From Rhizobium album (GTDB lineage: Bacteria > Pseudomonadota > Alphaproteobacteria > Rhizobiales > Rhizobiaceae), in contig NZ_QFBC01000013.1 of the NCBI RefSeq assembly GCF_003122325.1, forward strand, positions 62,001 to 126,000: a stretch of 64,000 bases of DNA, written 5' to 3'. Below the pieces are notes generated by a model, which was not told where the DNA came from, searched no databases, and saw nothing but the letters and a program-made list of their open reading frames with translations. The position numbers were made by a program, and so were the translations under genes. Positions 8,664 through 17,693 of the stretch are shown one piece after another. Each line of letters starts with the position of its first letter. Within the stretch, counting starts at the first letter, position 1.

Positions 8664-10160
8664 TCAGTCGGCGGCGTGCGGCATCAGGTCTTTCGTCTGG
8701 CTGTAGAGCTGCTTGAAGGTTTCGTACCGCTTCGCATAGACCGGCGCGTTCTCCGCATTCGGGGCGATATGCCGAGCAACCGGATTCCAGCGGACGATAT
8801 CGCCCCGCCCGGCATCGCCGATGGCGACCGCTGCCAGGAACGCATTGCCATAGGCGGCACCCATGGTTTTTTCGCAAACGTCCTGCTGCCAGCCGCTGAC
8901 ATCCGAAATCGCCTGCGACCAGACCGGATTGTTGGTGCCGCCGCCGACGGCGACGATACGCTGCAACGGCGCCTTCGCCTCCAGATAGGTTTGCACCACC
9001 GCATTGACGCCGTAGGCGATGCCTTCCAGCGCGCCGCGATAGATGTCGGCCCGCTCATGCGTCAGGTCGAGGCCGAAGATCATGCCCTTGGCATGCGGAT
9101 CGTGGATCGGCGTGCGCTCGCCGGAGAAATAGGGCAGCACGATCACGCCCTTGGCGCCCGGCGGCGAACCTGCCGCTTCCGCCGCCAGGTCGCGCATCAC
9201 GCCGTCGCCGGACAGATCGCGGCCGAACTGGTCGGCGAACCAGCGCGTCAGGGTGCCGCTGGTCGCGGTGCCGGACATGCAGGCATGCTGGCCCTTGAAC
9301 AGCCACGGCGCATACCAGAGCCGCGCGTCCTCGACGCGCCGGTCGGTAACGAGGATGATGAACATGGTCGAGCCATACATCATCATCATGTCGCCGCTAT
9401 CCTGCACGCCGACGCTGACCGCCTCGGAGGCGGCATCGATGGTGCCCGCCGTGACCGGCGTGCCGACGGCAAGCCCGGTTTCCGCCGCGGCCCGTTCCGT
9501 CACCGTGCCGGCGATGTCGGTGGTCCACAACAGATCCGGCAGCCGCTCCGGCGAAACGATGCGGTCGGCAAACCGATCGGTCCAGCTGTTGGTGGCGATG
9601 TCGTAGAGCGGATGGGAGGAGGAGGCCGAATAATGATCGAGCACATAACGCCCGGTCAGCCGGTGAATGAGGAAGGACGAGGAATTCAGCACCTTGTGGG
9701 TGCGGGCGAAAAGCTCGGGCCGATTGTTCTTCAGCCAGAGGATTTTCGGGCCGACGGATTGCGACGTCAGCGAATTGCCGCTGATGCGCATCAGCTCGTC
9801 GAGGCCGATTTCCGATGTCAGCGCATCGATCTCGGCGGCGGCGCGGGTATCGACGCCGTAGAGCACCGCATTCATCAACGGCGCGCCGTCGATGTCGACG
9901 GGCAGCATGCAGGGGCCGATGCCGCTGGTCGCGACCGCCTTGATATCGCTGGCGGCGATGCCGGCGGATGCAATCATCTCCTTGCTGATGGCGCAGAATT
10001 CGCCCCACCAGTTCTGTTCGGGATCGTGTTCGGCCCAGCCCGGCTGCGGAACGAGCATGCGGTGCGGCCGCTTGGCCGAGGCGACGATCCGCCCGTCGCC
10101 ATCGACGATGGCGCCCTTGCTTTCGAATGTACCGATGTCAATGCCGAGATAATAGCGCAT
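8664..10160 (-). CDS. FGGY-family carbohydrate kinase (xylulokinase-like)
   Basis: A 498-aa cytoplasmic sugar kinase. The N-terminal YYLGIDIGTFESKG is the FGGY phosphate-binding motif. Further on are GTIDAASEAVSVG, the second ATPase-fold motif, and IVAVGGGTNNPVWSQAISD near residue 400, the adenosine-binding signature. It would phosphorylate a ketose or polyol using ATP. The start is ATG 10160, which overlaps the stop of the M42 gene by one base (TGATG), so the two are translationally coupled. It is the last gene of a DeoR-BtpA-M42-kinase operon. The substrate is unknown; xylulokinase is only the nearest general label. Confidence 0.88.
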   Translation of the reverse strand: MRYYLGIDIGTFESKGAIVDGDGRIVASAKRPHRMLVPQPGWAEHDPEQNWWGEFCAISKEMIASAGIAASDIKAVATSGIGPCMLPVDIDGAPLMNAVLYGVDTRAAAEIDALTSEIGLDELMRISGNSLTSQSVGPKILWLKNNRPELFARTHKVLNSSSFLIHRLTGRYVLDHYSASSSHPLYDIATNSWTDRFADRIVSPERLPDLLWTTDIAGTVTERAAAETGLAVGTPVTAGTIDAASEAVSVGVQDSGDMMMMYGSTMFIILVTDRRVEDARLWYAPWLFKGQHACMSGTATSGTLTRWFADQFGRDLSGDGVMRDLAAEAAGSPPGAKGVIVLPYFSGERTPIHDPHAKGMIFGLDLTHERADIYRGALEGIAYGVNAVVQTYLEAKAPLQRIVAVGGGTNNPVWSQAISDVSGWQQDVCEKTMGAAYGNAFLAAVAIGDAGRGDIVRWNPVARHIAPNAENAPVYAKRYETFKQLYSQTKDLMPHAAD

Positions 10161-11260
10161 CAGGTGTAAAGGTCCCGGTCGAGGCTGAAAGTGGTGTCGA
10201 TGCGGCGAAGTGCGGCGACCAGCAGCCGTGCCAGGCCTTCGAGGTCGCGCAGGTCGCACAGTTCCAGTGCCGTATGGGTGTAGCGGCAAGGGAAACAGAG
10301 ATCAATGCAGGCAACACCTTCACCGACCAGTTGCACATAGGAGGAATCGGTGAGCACGCCGGTATGCGCCGTCCGCTGCAGCGGAATGGCCGCCGCCTCC
10401 GCCGTCTCGGCAAACAGCTTTGGCAGGGCCGGATGCGGGATGGTGCCGTTCAGCGTGCCGCGGCCGTGAAAGGAGTAAAGGCTCATCGCAGGCCCGCCGC
10501 CGAGGACGATTTCGCCGCGCTGCGCCATGTCGGGGGTATCGGAATTCAGCGCCAGGTCGAGCTGGATGGCGATGTCGGGTTTGAGCGCCTGCGCCGCCAC
10601 CATGGCGCCGCGCAGGTTGAACTCCTCCAAAACGGCAAAGACGAAATGCACGGTCGGCCGCGGGCCGCCTTGTGCGAGCTCCCGCGCCACCTCCATGATC
10701 ACGGCGCAACCGGCGCGGTCGTCCACCGCCGTTCCGGCGATGCGATCCCCGGCGAGCGCCATGAAGCGCGGATCGTAGACCACCGGCGTGCCGATCTCGA
10801 TGCCGAGCGCCCGCGTTGCTGCCGCATCCTCCGTGCCGACGTCGATGAAGAGCTCGGCATAAGGCACGACCTTGTATTTCTCTTCCGGCGGCGTCGCATG
10901 ATGGCTCTTGGTGGCGATGACGCCCTGCACGTCGCGTCCCTCGCCGACGCAGAAGAGCACCGCCTGCGCCGGCAGCGCCTTTTCCGGAACGCCGCCGAGG
11001 CGCTCGATGCGCACAAGGCCGTTCGGCTCGATCCTGCGGACGATAAAGCCGAGCTGGTCGGTATGGGCGAACAGCATCACCGAAGGCGTGCCTTCATCCC
11101 CCTTCAGCGTCGCAATGAGGTTCCCCAGCCTGTCCGTCCGCATCGTCAGCGGCAGGTCCGAAAGCGACTTGGCGATCAGCCGCCGCACCCGGTCTTCATG
11201 GCCGGAAAGGCCCGGTGTCAGCATCAACTGTTCGAGCAGCGTACGAAGGCGCGCCTTCAT
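10160..11260 (-). CDS. M42-family zinc aminopeptidase/glucanase-like (SgcX-like)
   Basis: A 366-aa protein of the M42 co-catalytic metallopeptidase family. Visible metal-ligand and catalytic motifs are AHTDQLGF (His and the catalytic Asp), AVDDRAGC (bridging Asp), the EE pair in VLEEFNLRG, QLDLA, and the C-terminal CRYTHTALE His. Family members are aminopeptidases, deblocking enzymes or putative endoglucanases such as enteric SgcX and FrvX, which sit in sugar operons. ATG 11260 was chosen over the ATG at 11293 because the longer form adds only a basic tail. It lies between a BtpA gene and an FGGY kinase, so a role in processing a sugar conjugate is possible (inference). Confidence 0.85.
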   Translation of the reverse strand: MKARLRTLLEQLMLTPGLSGHEDRVRRLIAKSLSDLPLTMRTDRLGNLIATLKGDEGTPSVMLFAHTDQLGFIVRRIEPNGLVRIERLGGVPEKALPAQAVLFCVGEGRDVQGVIATKSHHATPPEEKYKVVPYAELFIDVGTEDAAATRALGIEIGTPVVYDPRFMALAGDRIAGTAVDDRAGCAVIMEVARELAQGGPRPTVHFVFAVLEEFNLRGAMVAAQALKPDIAIQLDLALNSDTPDMAQRGEIVLGGGPAMSLYSFHGRGTLNGTIPHPALPKLFAETAEAAAIPLQRTAHTGVLTDSSYVQLVGEGVACIDLCFPCRYTHTALELCDLRDLEGLARLLVAALRRIDTTFSLDRDLYT

Positions 11261-11299
11261 GGGATCACCCTTTCTTCCGGACGGGTTTGACAAGCGGCC

Positions 11300-12109
11300 T
11301 CACTGGCCGCGGGCCGCCTTGGCGAGGCGCATGAATTCCCGGGCACGATCGGGATCGACCGTATTCCAGGTATGGCCGTCATATTTCAGCGACGAACCGA
11401 CGATGACGCCGTCCGCGACCTTGAGGACATCGGCAATGGTGGCATGCCTGACGCCGGTATTGGCCAGCACCGGCGTCTCCGGCAGCACCTTCTTGACAGC
11501 CTCGAGGTCGGACATCGCCGCCGCTTCGCCGGTGATCGTGCCGGAAACGAGGATGGCATCGGGGATCGACGAAAACACCGCCGAGCGGGCCCGGTCGGGC
11601 AGGGCGCGCCGGTCGAGCGAATCAGCAAATTCCGCCGAGACGTTGTAGAGCATGACGAGGTCCGAGCGGTCGAGGCGGCGGCTGTAGCGCAACGCTTCGC
11701 CGGCATTGGGATTCCACGGCCCCATGTCCGAGGCATAGGTGCCGGTGAAAATCTCGCGGACGAAAGAGGCGCCGACGGCGGTGGCGACGGCAACCGACCC
11801 CATCGGGTCCCACAAGACGTTGACGCCGAACGGCTTCCTGATCTCCGGGCGCAATCTTCCGATGACATAGGCCATCGTCGCGGTCACCGCCGCATCCACC
11901 TTCAACTCGTAGGGGCGGTCGTTCTCGTTGCCGAACATCACCGCGTCGACATCGGCATCCTGCAGCACCGACAGTTCGCGGCGCGCCGCTTCCACAATGC
12001 CCTCGACGCCCGCATCCGAATCGTAGAGCGGCGTTCCCGGCATCGGGTTGAGGTGCACCATGGCGATCACCGGTTTTGTATCGCCGAACAACGTCCTGAA
12101 TTTCGTCAT
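11300..12109 (-). CDS. BtpA/SgcQ family TIM-barrel protein
   Basis: A 269-aa protein of the BtpA family (PF03437). It has the N-terminal PVIAMVHLNPMPGTPLY, GNENDRPYELKVD, GVNVLWDP, and the C-terminal PVLANTGVRHATIADVLKVADGVIVGSSLK, a phosphate-binding (beta/alpha)8 end like that of NanE/HisA-type barrels. BtpA was first named for photosystem I biogenesis in cyanobacteria; SgcQ is the enteric member in a sugar operon. The catalytic activity is not firmly known to me. It lies 39 bp after the regulator gene and 39 bp before the M42 gene, in the same operon. Confidence 0.85.
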   Translation of the reverse strand: MTKFRTLFGDTKPVIAMVHLNPMPGTPLYDSDAGVEGIVEAARRELSVLQDADVDAVMFGNENDRPYELKVDAAVTATMAYVIGRLRPEIRKPFGVNVLWDPMGSVAVATAVGASFVREIFTGTYASDMGPWNPNAGEALRYSRRLDRSDLVMLYNVSAEFADSLDRRALPDRARSAVFSSIPDAILVSGTITGEAAAMSDLEAVKKVLPETPVLANTGVRHATIADVLKVADGVIVGSSLKYDGHTWNTVDPDRAREFMRLAKAARGQ

Positions 12110-12148
12110 CTCTCTAGCCTTGTATCGATGGCTGGCGAGGGCGCGCCC

Positions 12149-12931
12149 TCAGACCAGTTTTACGTCTCTAAATTTGTTCCTGAACGGCGCCAGCGGCGCA
12201 TCCGCGCCGCGATCGCTGATGAAAAGGTCGATCGTCTCCAGCGGGCAGACCGCGGCAAATGCCGACGCGCCGATCTTGCCGTGATCGGCGACGAGGATGG
12301 TTCGCCTGGCCTGCGCCTGCGCGGCGCGTTTGACCTCGGCCTCTTCGAAGGTCGAGGTCGTTACCCCGTCGGCATTCACCGCATCCGCCGCGAGAAAAAA
12401 AACGTCGGCGCGGATGCTGGTCAGCGCATTGAGCGCCCAGTTGCCCACGAGGCTGTAATAGCCGTTGCGCACGCGGCCGCCGATGATGTGGACTTCCGTC
12501 GCCCCGCTTGCCGCTGCCTCCGCCGCCTTGAGGTCCGACGTCACGATGGTCAGCGGCCGGCCAGCCAGTGACCGGGCAATCGCCATCGTCGTCGTGCCGG
12601 AATCGAGCAGTACGACCGAATGGTTGTTCACCTCGCCGGCCGCCGCATCGGCGATCCTCAGTTTCAGGTTCTGCCGTACCCGCAATTTTTCGAGAAACAA
12701 CGGTTCGGCGTCGCTGTCCTTGCAGGCGCCGCGAAGCGTCACGCCGCCGTGGATGCGTTGTACCAGACCGGCCTGCTCCAGCGTCAGAAGATCACGCCGC
12801 GCTGTCGGCAGCGAGATGGAAAGGGCGGCCGCAAGCTCCGCCGTGCCGATCCGCCGCCGCGCGAGGATCAGTTCGATCATCTGCTGCTGCCGCTCGTGCG
12901 GAAAACGGGCTCTCGGTTCGACAACGGCCAT
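12149..12931 (-). CDS. DeoR-family transcriptional regulator
   Basis: A 260-aa protein with an N-terminal DeoR helix-turn-helix (RQQQMIELILARRRIGTAEL, then SLPTARRDLLTLEQAGLVQRIHGG) and a C-terminal DeoRC sugar-phosphate sensor with VLLDSGTTTMAIA and the conserved Lys region (VADHGKIG). It probably represses its own operon (BtpA, M42, FGGY kinase) until a phosphorylated sugar appears. ATG 12931, preceded by GGAGG about 6 nt upstream, is preferred over the upstream start at 12979. It corresponds in position and family to SgcR of the enteric sgc locus. Confidence 0.9.
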   Translation of the reverse strand: MAVVEPRARFPHERQQQMIELILARRRIGTAELAAALSISLPTARRDLLTLEQAGLVQRIHGGVTLRGACKDSDAEPLFLEKLRVRQNLKLRIADAAAGEVNNHSVVLLDSGTTTMAIARSLAGRPLTIVTSDLKAAEAAASGATEVHIIGGRVRNGYYSLVGNWALNALTSIRADVFFLAADAVNADGVTTSTFEEAEVKRAAQAQARRTILVADHGKIGASAFAAVCPLETIDLFISDRGADAPLAPFRNKFRDVKLV

Positions 12932-13098
12932 GAATCTCCTCCTTGCGATGATTGATAGTGATCGTTTTAAGAGAGTCAATCTTTATCGATCAAAACCAAA
13001 CGACTCTTTTGGACCCGAAAGCTTCACTCACGCGTGATTTGCGATCGCTCATCGCCTGTGCTCAAGCAGGAGCCGGATGCAACCACACGGTATAGCCT

Positions 13099-14424
13099 AT
13101 GCTCCAACGCAACAACGCCGCCGACACCGATCTCATCGACCGCCTGCAACGCTCGGCTTTCGACTATTTCCTCATCCATACCAATCCGAAAAACGGCCTG
13201 GTCGCCGATACGTCGCTGGCGGGAAGCCCCTGCAGCATCGCGGCGACGGGTTTTGCGCTCTCCAGCTATCCGGTCGCCGTCGAACGCGGCTGGATCGAGC
13301 GCGGCGCGGCGGTCGAGGCGGTGCTGACCACGCTGCGTTTTTTCCAGGAAAGCGAGCAGGGCAACAATCGCCAGGCCACCGGCTACAGGGGATTTTATTA
13401 TCATTTCCTCGACATGCACACCGGCCACCGGGTGTGGCATTGCGAACTGTCGCTGATCGACAGCGCCCTGCTGTTTGCCGGCATGCTGACCGCTGCGGCC
13501 TATTTCACCGGCGACGATCCGGCCGAGGCGGAAGTCCGCGCTCTCGCCAAGACGCTTTACGAGCGCGCCGACTGGGCCTGGGCGCTCAACAAGGGCGATA
13601 CGCTGGTGATGGGCTGGAAGCCCGGCCGCTTCCTGAAATATCGCTGGCAGGGCTACAACGAGGCGATCATCCTCTACGTGCTCGCCTTGGCATCGCCGAC
13701 CTTCCCGATCCCGGAAAGGAGCTACGAGGCTTTTACGGCGACCTATCAATGGATCCAGTACGAAGGCCTCGACTATCTGTATGCCGGGCCATTGTTCATC
13801 CACCTCTTTTCACATGCCTGGATCGATTTTCGCGATATCCAGGACCGCTTCATGCGGGAAAAGCAGTCCGATTACGTGCGCAACACACAGAGCGCCATCA
13901 AGACGCAGCGCGCCTATGCCGCCCACAATCCGCACGGCTTTGCCGGTTACGGTGCCGATGTCTGGGGCCTGACGGCCTGCGACGGCCCTTCCGCCCGCCG
14001 GCGGCTGCGCGGCGGCAAGCGGCAACATTTTGTCGGTTATGCCGCACGCGGCGCCCCGTTCGGCCCCGATGACGGCACGATCGCGCCCTGGGCGCCGCTC
14101 GCCTGCCTGCCTTTCGACGAACCGGCGGCAATGAGCGGCTTGCAGGCCATTCTCCATGCCTATCCCGGGCTTCTGGGGCAGGGCCGCTTTCCCGGCAGCT
14201 TCAATCCGACCGTGGTGGGCGATGGACCGGAAGGCTGGATCGACGAACGCTGCGTCGGCATCGACCAGGGACTGCTGGTGATGATGATCGAGAACGCCAG
14301 GACGGGACTGCTCTGGCGCCTGATGCGCGAAAACCCCGTCATCCGCGCCGGGCTCGCCCGGGCCGGCTTTACCGGCGGCTGGCTGTCCGGGCAGGCCGCC
14401 GGCAAGGCGCTGGAGACGGTTTGA
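13099..14424 (+). CDS. glucoamylase-like protein (PF10091; GH144-like beta-1,2-glucanase candidate)
   Basis: A 441-aa protein that looks like a single (alpha/alpha)6-barrel of the putative glucoamylase family. Features include SAFDYFLIHTNPKNGLVADT near residue 14, an internal GYRGFYYHFLDMHTG and a C-terminal GWIDERCVGIDQGLLVMMIEN carrying likely acidic residues. Related domains are endo-beta-1,2-glucanases (GH144) and the central domain of cyclic beta-1,2-glucan synthase NdvB/ChvB. No signal peptide is visible, unlike most secreted GH144 enzymes. ATG 13099 lacks a good Shine-Dalgarno sequence. A role in osmoregulated glucan turnover is inference. Confidence 0.75.
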   Translation: MLQRNNAADTDLIDRLQRSAFDYFLIHTNPKNGLVADTSLAGSPCSIAATGFALSSYPVAVERGWIERGAAVEAVLTTLRFFQESEQGNNRQATGYRGFYYHFLDMHTGHRVWHCELSLIDSALLFAGMLTAAAYFTGDDPAEAEVRALAKTLYERADWAWALNKGDTLVMGWKPGRFLKYRWQGYNEAIILYVLALASPTFPIPERSYEAFTATYQWIQYEGLDYLYAGPLFIHLFSHAWIDFRDIQDRFMREKQSDYVRNTQSAIKTQRAYAAHNPHGFAGYGADVWGLTACDGPSARRRLRGGKRQHFVGYAARGAPFGPDDGTIAPWAPLACLPFDEPAAMSGLQAILHAYPGLLGQGRFPGSFNPTVVGDGPEGWIDERCVGIDQGLLVMMIENARTGLLWRLMRENPVIRAGLARAGFTGGWLSGQAAGKALETV

Positions 14425-14551
14425 ACGGCACAGTTTCCGGCCTGTTTCCGGTTCCCGGCCGGAAAATGCCGGGAGCCCCAGGATAGGGCGTGACAAGCCC
14501 GTGCCGGCGCGGCATGGTCGCCACGTTTTTATACGATTCCGGAGTGAAACG

Positions 14552-15100
14552 ATGACCGAGACCCTGCTCGATATTCCCGTCCGTCATGCCGATGGTCGTC
14601 CCGCCACGCTCGGCGAATACCGCGGCAAGGTGATGCTGGTCGTCAACGTCGCGTCGAAATGCGGCCTGACCAAACAATATGAAGGCCTCGAAAAACTCTA
14701 CGAGGACAAGCGCGAGCGCGGCTTCGTCATCCTCGCCTTTCCCGCCAACGACTTCAAGCAGCAGGAGCCCGGCACGGATGCCGAAATCGTCGCCTTCTGC
14801 ACCAGCACCTATGACGTGCAGTTTCCGATCTTCAGCAAGATTTCCGTTGCCGGCGACGAAAAACACCCGCTCTACCGGACGCTGACGACCTCCGACACGC
14901 CGACCACCGGCGACGGCCCGATGCGTGAGCGGCTGAAAGGTTTTGGCATCCAGCCGAATGCGCCGGGCGAAATCCTCTGGAACTTCGAAAAATTCCTCAT
15001 CGGCCGCGACGGCCGGATCGTTGCCCGCTTCGCGCCCGATGTCGACGCCACCGACAGCCGGCTGCTCGACGCCATCGACCGGGAACTGGCGCGCGTCTGA
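14552..15100 (+). CDS. glutathione peroxidase family (thiol peroxidase)
   Basis: A 182-aa protein that reduces hydroperoxides, in bacteria mostly with thioredoxin. The peroxidatic residue is Cys in VASKCGLT (no selenocysteine), followed by the conserved FPANDFKQQEPG Gln and WNFEKFLI Trp-Asn-Phe. The length is slightly greater than the usual 160 aa. I choose ATG 14552, preceded by GGAG at 14541; upstream ATGs lack a ribosome site. It is monocistronic, and no EcfG motif was seen. Confidence 0.93.
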   Translation: MTETLLDIPVRHADGRPATLGEYRGKVMLVVNVASKCGLTKQYEGLEKLYEDKRERGFVILAFPANDFKQQEPGTDAEIVAFCTSTYDVQFPIFSKISVAGDEKHPLYRTLTTSDTPTTGDGPMRERLKGFGIQPNAPGEILWNFEKFLIGRDGRIVARFAPDVDATDSRLLDAIDRELARV

Positions 15101-15237
15101 CATGGCCCGTCCCGGCGATTGTTCACGCCGTTCCATCTAAGGATCACGAAAAGTCGTTTTTTCCACCGGATCGCATCTGGTATCGACAGTTGCGTCAAAG
15201 GCGGCATCTTGCCGCTCGACGGTCAAGGAAAGCCTGC

Positions 15238-16137
15238 ATGTCCGATACCACCTATGCCGCCGCCCCGGCGGCGGCCAGAAACCGTCTCGCCCTGATCGCC
15301 CTCTTGGTCGGCGGCGCGGCCATCGGCGGATCGCCGATCTTCGTGCGGCTTTCCGAGGTCGGGCCGATGGCGACGGCATTCTGGCGGGTGGCGCTGGCGC
15401 TCGTTCCGCTGTTCGCCTGGGCGCGGCTTGCGGAACAGCCGGGCCGCAGCGAGCGCCCCGCCGGCATCTGCGACATGCTGTTCCTGATCCTGCCCGGCGT
15501 CTTCCTGGCGGCCGATCTCGCCGCCTGGCACCTTTCCCTGCACATGACCTCGGTTGCCAATGCGACGCTGATCGCCAATCTTGCGCCGATCTTCGTCACG
15601 ATTGGCGGCTGGCTGGCTTTTCGCGCCCGGGTCAGCGGTATTTTCGTGGCCGGACTGGCCACCGCGCTGATCGGCATCGTCGTTCTCAAGGGCGGCCCTG
15701 CCGCGCTCGGCGACGGCCATGTCGGCGGCGATGCCACGGCCATTGTCGCGGCGATCTTCTATGCCGGCTATATCCTGGCGATCGGCCGGCTGCGCAGCCG
15801 CTTTTCCACCCTGACGATCATGCTCTGGAGCACCGGTTCTGCCGCCCTCTGCATGCTGCCGCTGGCGCTTGCCTTCGAACCGACCCTGATGCCCGTCACG
15901 CTGTTCGGGTGGGCGATGCTGCTCGGCCTGGCACTGATCAGCCATGCCGGCGGCCAGGCGCTGATCATCTATGCGCTCGCCTACCTGCCGCCGGCCTTTT
16001 CGTCGCTGACGCTGCTTTTGCAGCCGGTCGTCGCCGCGTTGCTCGCCTGGTCGATCCTCGGGGAAAGCGTCGGCGCCATGCAGGCCGTCGGCGGGGCGAT
16101 CGTGCTGGCGGGCATCCTGATCGCCCGGCGCGGCTGA
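15238..16137 (+). CDS. DMT/EamA-family metabolite exporter
   Basis: A 299-aa inner-membrane protein with ten predicted transmembrane segments arranged as two EamA repeats, typical of the drug/metabolite transporter superfamily. The substrate (amino acids, purines or others) cannot be predicted. ATG 15238 is preceded by AAGGAAAG. It converges with the DUF1810 gene 6 bp away. Confidence 0.85.
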   Translation: MSDTTYAAAPAAARNRLALIALLVGGAAIGGSPIFVRLSEVGPMATAFWRVALALVPLFAWARLAEQPGRSERPAGICDMLFLILPGVFLAADLAAWHLSLHMTSVANATLIANLAPIFVTIGGWLAFRARVSGIFVAGLATALIGIVVLKGGPAALGDGHVGGDATAIVAAIFYAGYILAIGRLRSRFSTLTIMLWSTGSAALCMLPLALAFEPTLMPVTLFGWAMLLGLALISHAGGQALIIYALAYLPPAFSSLTLLLQPVVAALLAWSILGESVGAMQAVGGAIVLAGILIARRG

Positions 16138-16143
16138 CGCGGC

Positions 16144-16578
16144 CTAGACGACCGCCACGTCGATCAAGGCCAGCGTCCTTTCGTCGGCCGCGCCGTCGTA
16201 GAAGCGATCCAGCGCCTGATGAAAGATCGAACCCGCACCACAGACCGCCGCAAACAGCGTCATCGACGAGCGGAACTTCAGGTCGTCGGGCGATCCCAGG
16301 ATTTCCAGCGCGCTCTTGCCCTTGATATCCAGCATCGCCTGGACGGCCTCCTTGAGACGGGGACCGAGCACCGCATGCCTGACGTAGGCGACCGCCTCGT
16401 CTTTCGAACGGATCGCGAATTTTCGCGCCGTCGGCGACGAGCCGAGACCCTGCATCTGCGGAAAGATGAACCATATCCAGTGCGATTGCTTGGCGCCGGC
16501 GCGTAGCTCGGCGATCACCCGCTTATGAACGCCCTCCTGTGCTGCCATGAAGCGGTCAAGGTCGAATGTCGTGGCCAT
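16144..16578 (-). CDS. DUF1810 family protein
   Basis: A 144-aa protein with the DUF1810 signature FMAAQEGVHKRVIAELRAG, then SHWIWFIFPQMQGLG, ending in a helical region with MTLFAAV and DRFYDG. The family is widespread, soluble and of unknown function. I choose ATG 16578; the alternative 6 nt upstream is a TTG. It is a single gene between convergent and divergent neighbours. Confidence 0.88.
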   Translation of the reverse strand: MATTFDLDRFMAAQEGVHKRVIAELRAGAKQSHWIWFIFPQMQGLGSSPTARKFAIRSKDEAVAYVRHAVLGPRLKEAVQAMLDIKGKSALEILGSPDDLKFRSSMTLFAAVCGAGSIFHQALDRFYDGAADERTLALIDVAVV

Positions 16579-16779
16579 CGGCAATCTTTCTCACTGCTGG
16601 TTCATGCGTATAGAATGGGCGGATGCCCGGAGGGTTCCAGCTACAACGAGTCGATGAGGGGGTGATGACAGATGACCTGCGGCTTCCTACATAAATATGA
16701 AATGATATCTCACCGCAGGTTTCACCGGAGGAGCCGCCGCTGCTCTGCCGGTTGCGCCTGTCATCGACATGGAGAATAG

Positions 16780-17691
16780 ATGAGCCGCGACCCCTACGAA
16801 CTCCTGGGCGTCAAGCGCGACGCGACGCAGAAGGATATACAGAGCGCCTATCGCAAACTGGCAAAGAAACTGCATCCGGACCTCAATCCGGGCGACAAGG
16901 CCGCCGAACAGAAATTCAAGGATGTTTCCAGCGCCTATGGCATCATCGGCGACGAGGAAAAACGTGGTCGCTTCGACCGCGGCGAGATCGACGCCAGCGG
17001 CGCCGAGCAGGCGCCGCGCAATTTCTATCGCGACTATGCCGCCGCCGACGGCGCCGAGGGCGCCTATTACAACAGCGGCGGTTTCTCCGATTTCGGCGAT
17101 ACCGACGACATCTTCTCGAGCTTCTTTTCGCGGCGCGCCCGGGGCAACACGCAGATGCAGGGACAGGACCGGCATTTTTCGATGGAGGTCGAATTCCTCG
17201 ACGCGCTGAACGGCACCTCGACGCAGGTCGGCCTGCCGGACGGACAGATGCTGGACCTCAAGATCCCGCCCGGGACGCGCGACGGCCAGACATTGCGGCT
17301 GCGTGGCAAGGGCGAGCCCGGCTTCAACGGCGGCCCGACCGGCGATGCGCTGATCGACATCCGCGTGCGCCCGCACGCCTTCTATGTCAGGGACGGCGAC
17401 GACATCCGCTTCGACGTTCCCATTTCGCTGCGCGAAGCGGTGCTGGGCGGCAAGATCCGCGTGCCGACACCCTCCGGTCAGGTATCGGTCACGCTGCAGC
17501 CGAATTCCAGCACCGGCAAGGTGCTGCGGCTGAAAGGCAAGGGGGCGCCGAAGCGGCCGGACGGCCATGGCGACGCCTATGTGACCCTCAAGGTGGTCCT
17601 GCCTGATCAGGCCGATGCCGAACTGACGCAATTCATGCAGGCCTGGACGGCGGGTGAAAACCAGCAGCCGCGCAAGGCGATGGGAGTATGA
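16780..17691 (+). CDS. DnaJ-class co-chaperone (CbpA-like)
   Basis: A 303-aa J-domain protein. Residues 1-70 form the J domain with the HPD motif (KKLHPDLNPG). A Gly-poor linker follows, and residues 120-290 form the DnaJ C-terminal substrate-binding domains with RLRGKGEPG. No CxxCxGxG zinc repeats are present, so it is a CbpA-type (class II) protein that stimulates DnaK and can bind DNA. The next gene encodes a CbpM-type modulator, as in enterics. Confidence 0.9.
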   Translation: MSRDPYELLGVKRDATQKDIQSAYRKLAKKLHPDLNPGDKAAEQKFKDVSSAYGIIGDEEKRGRFDRGEIDASGAEQAPRNFYRDYAAADGAEGAYYNSGGFSDFGDTDDIFSSFFSRRARGNTQMQGQDRHFSMEVEFLDALNGTSTQVGLPDGQMLDLKIPPGTRDGQTLRLRGKGEPGFNGGPTGDALIDIRVRPHAFYVRDGDDIRFDVPISLREAVLGGKIRVPTPSGQVSVTLQPNSSTGKVLRLKGKGAPKRPDGHGDAYVTLKVVLPDQADAELTQFMQAWTAGENQQPRKAMGV

Positions 17692-17693
17692 CC

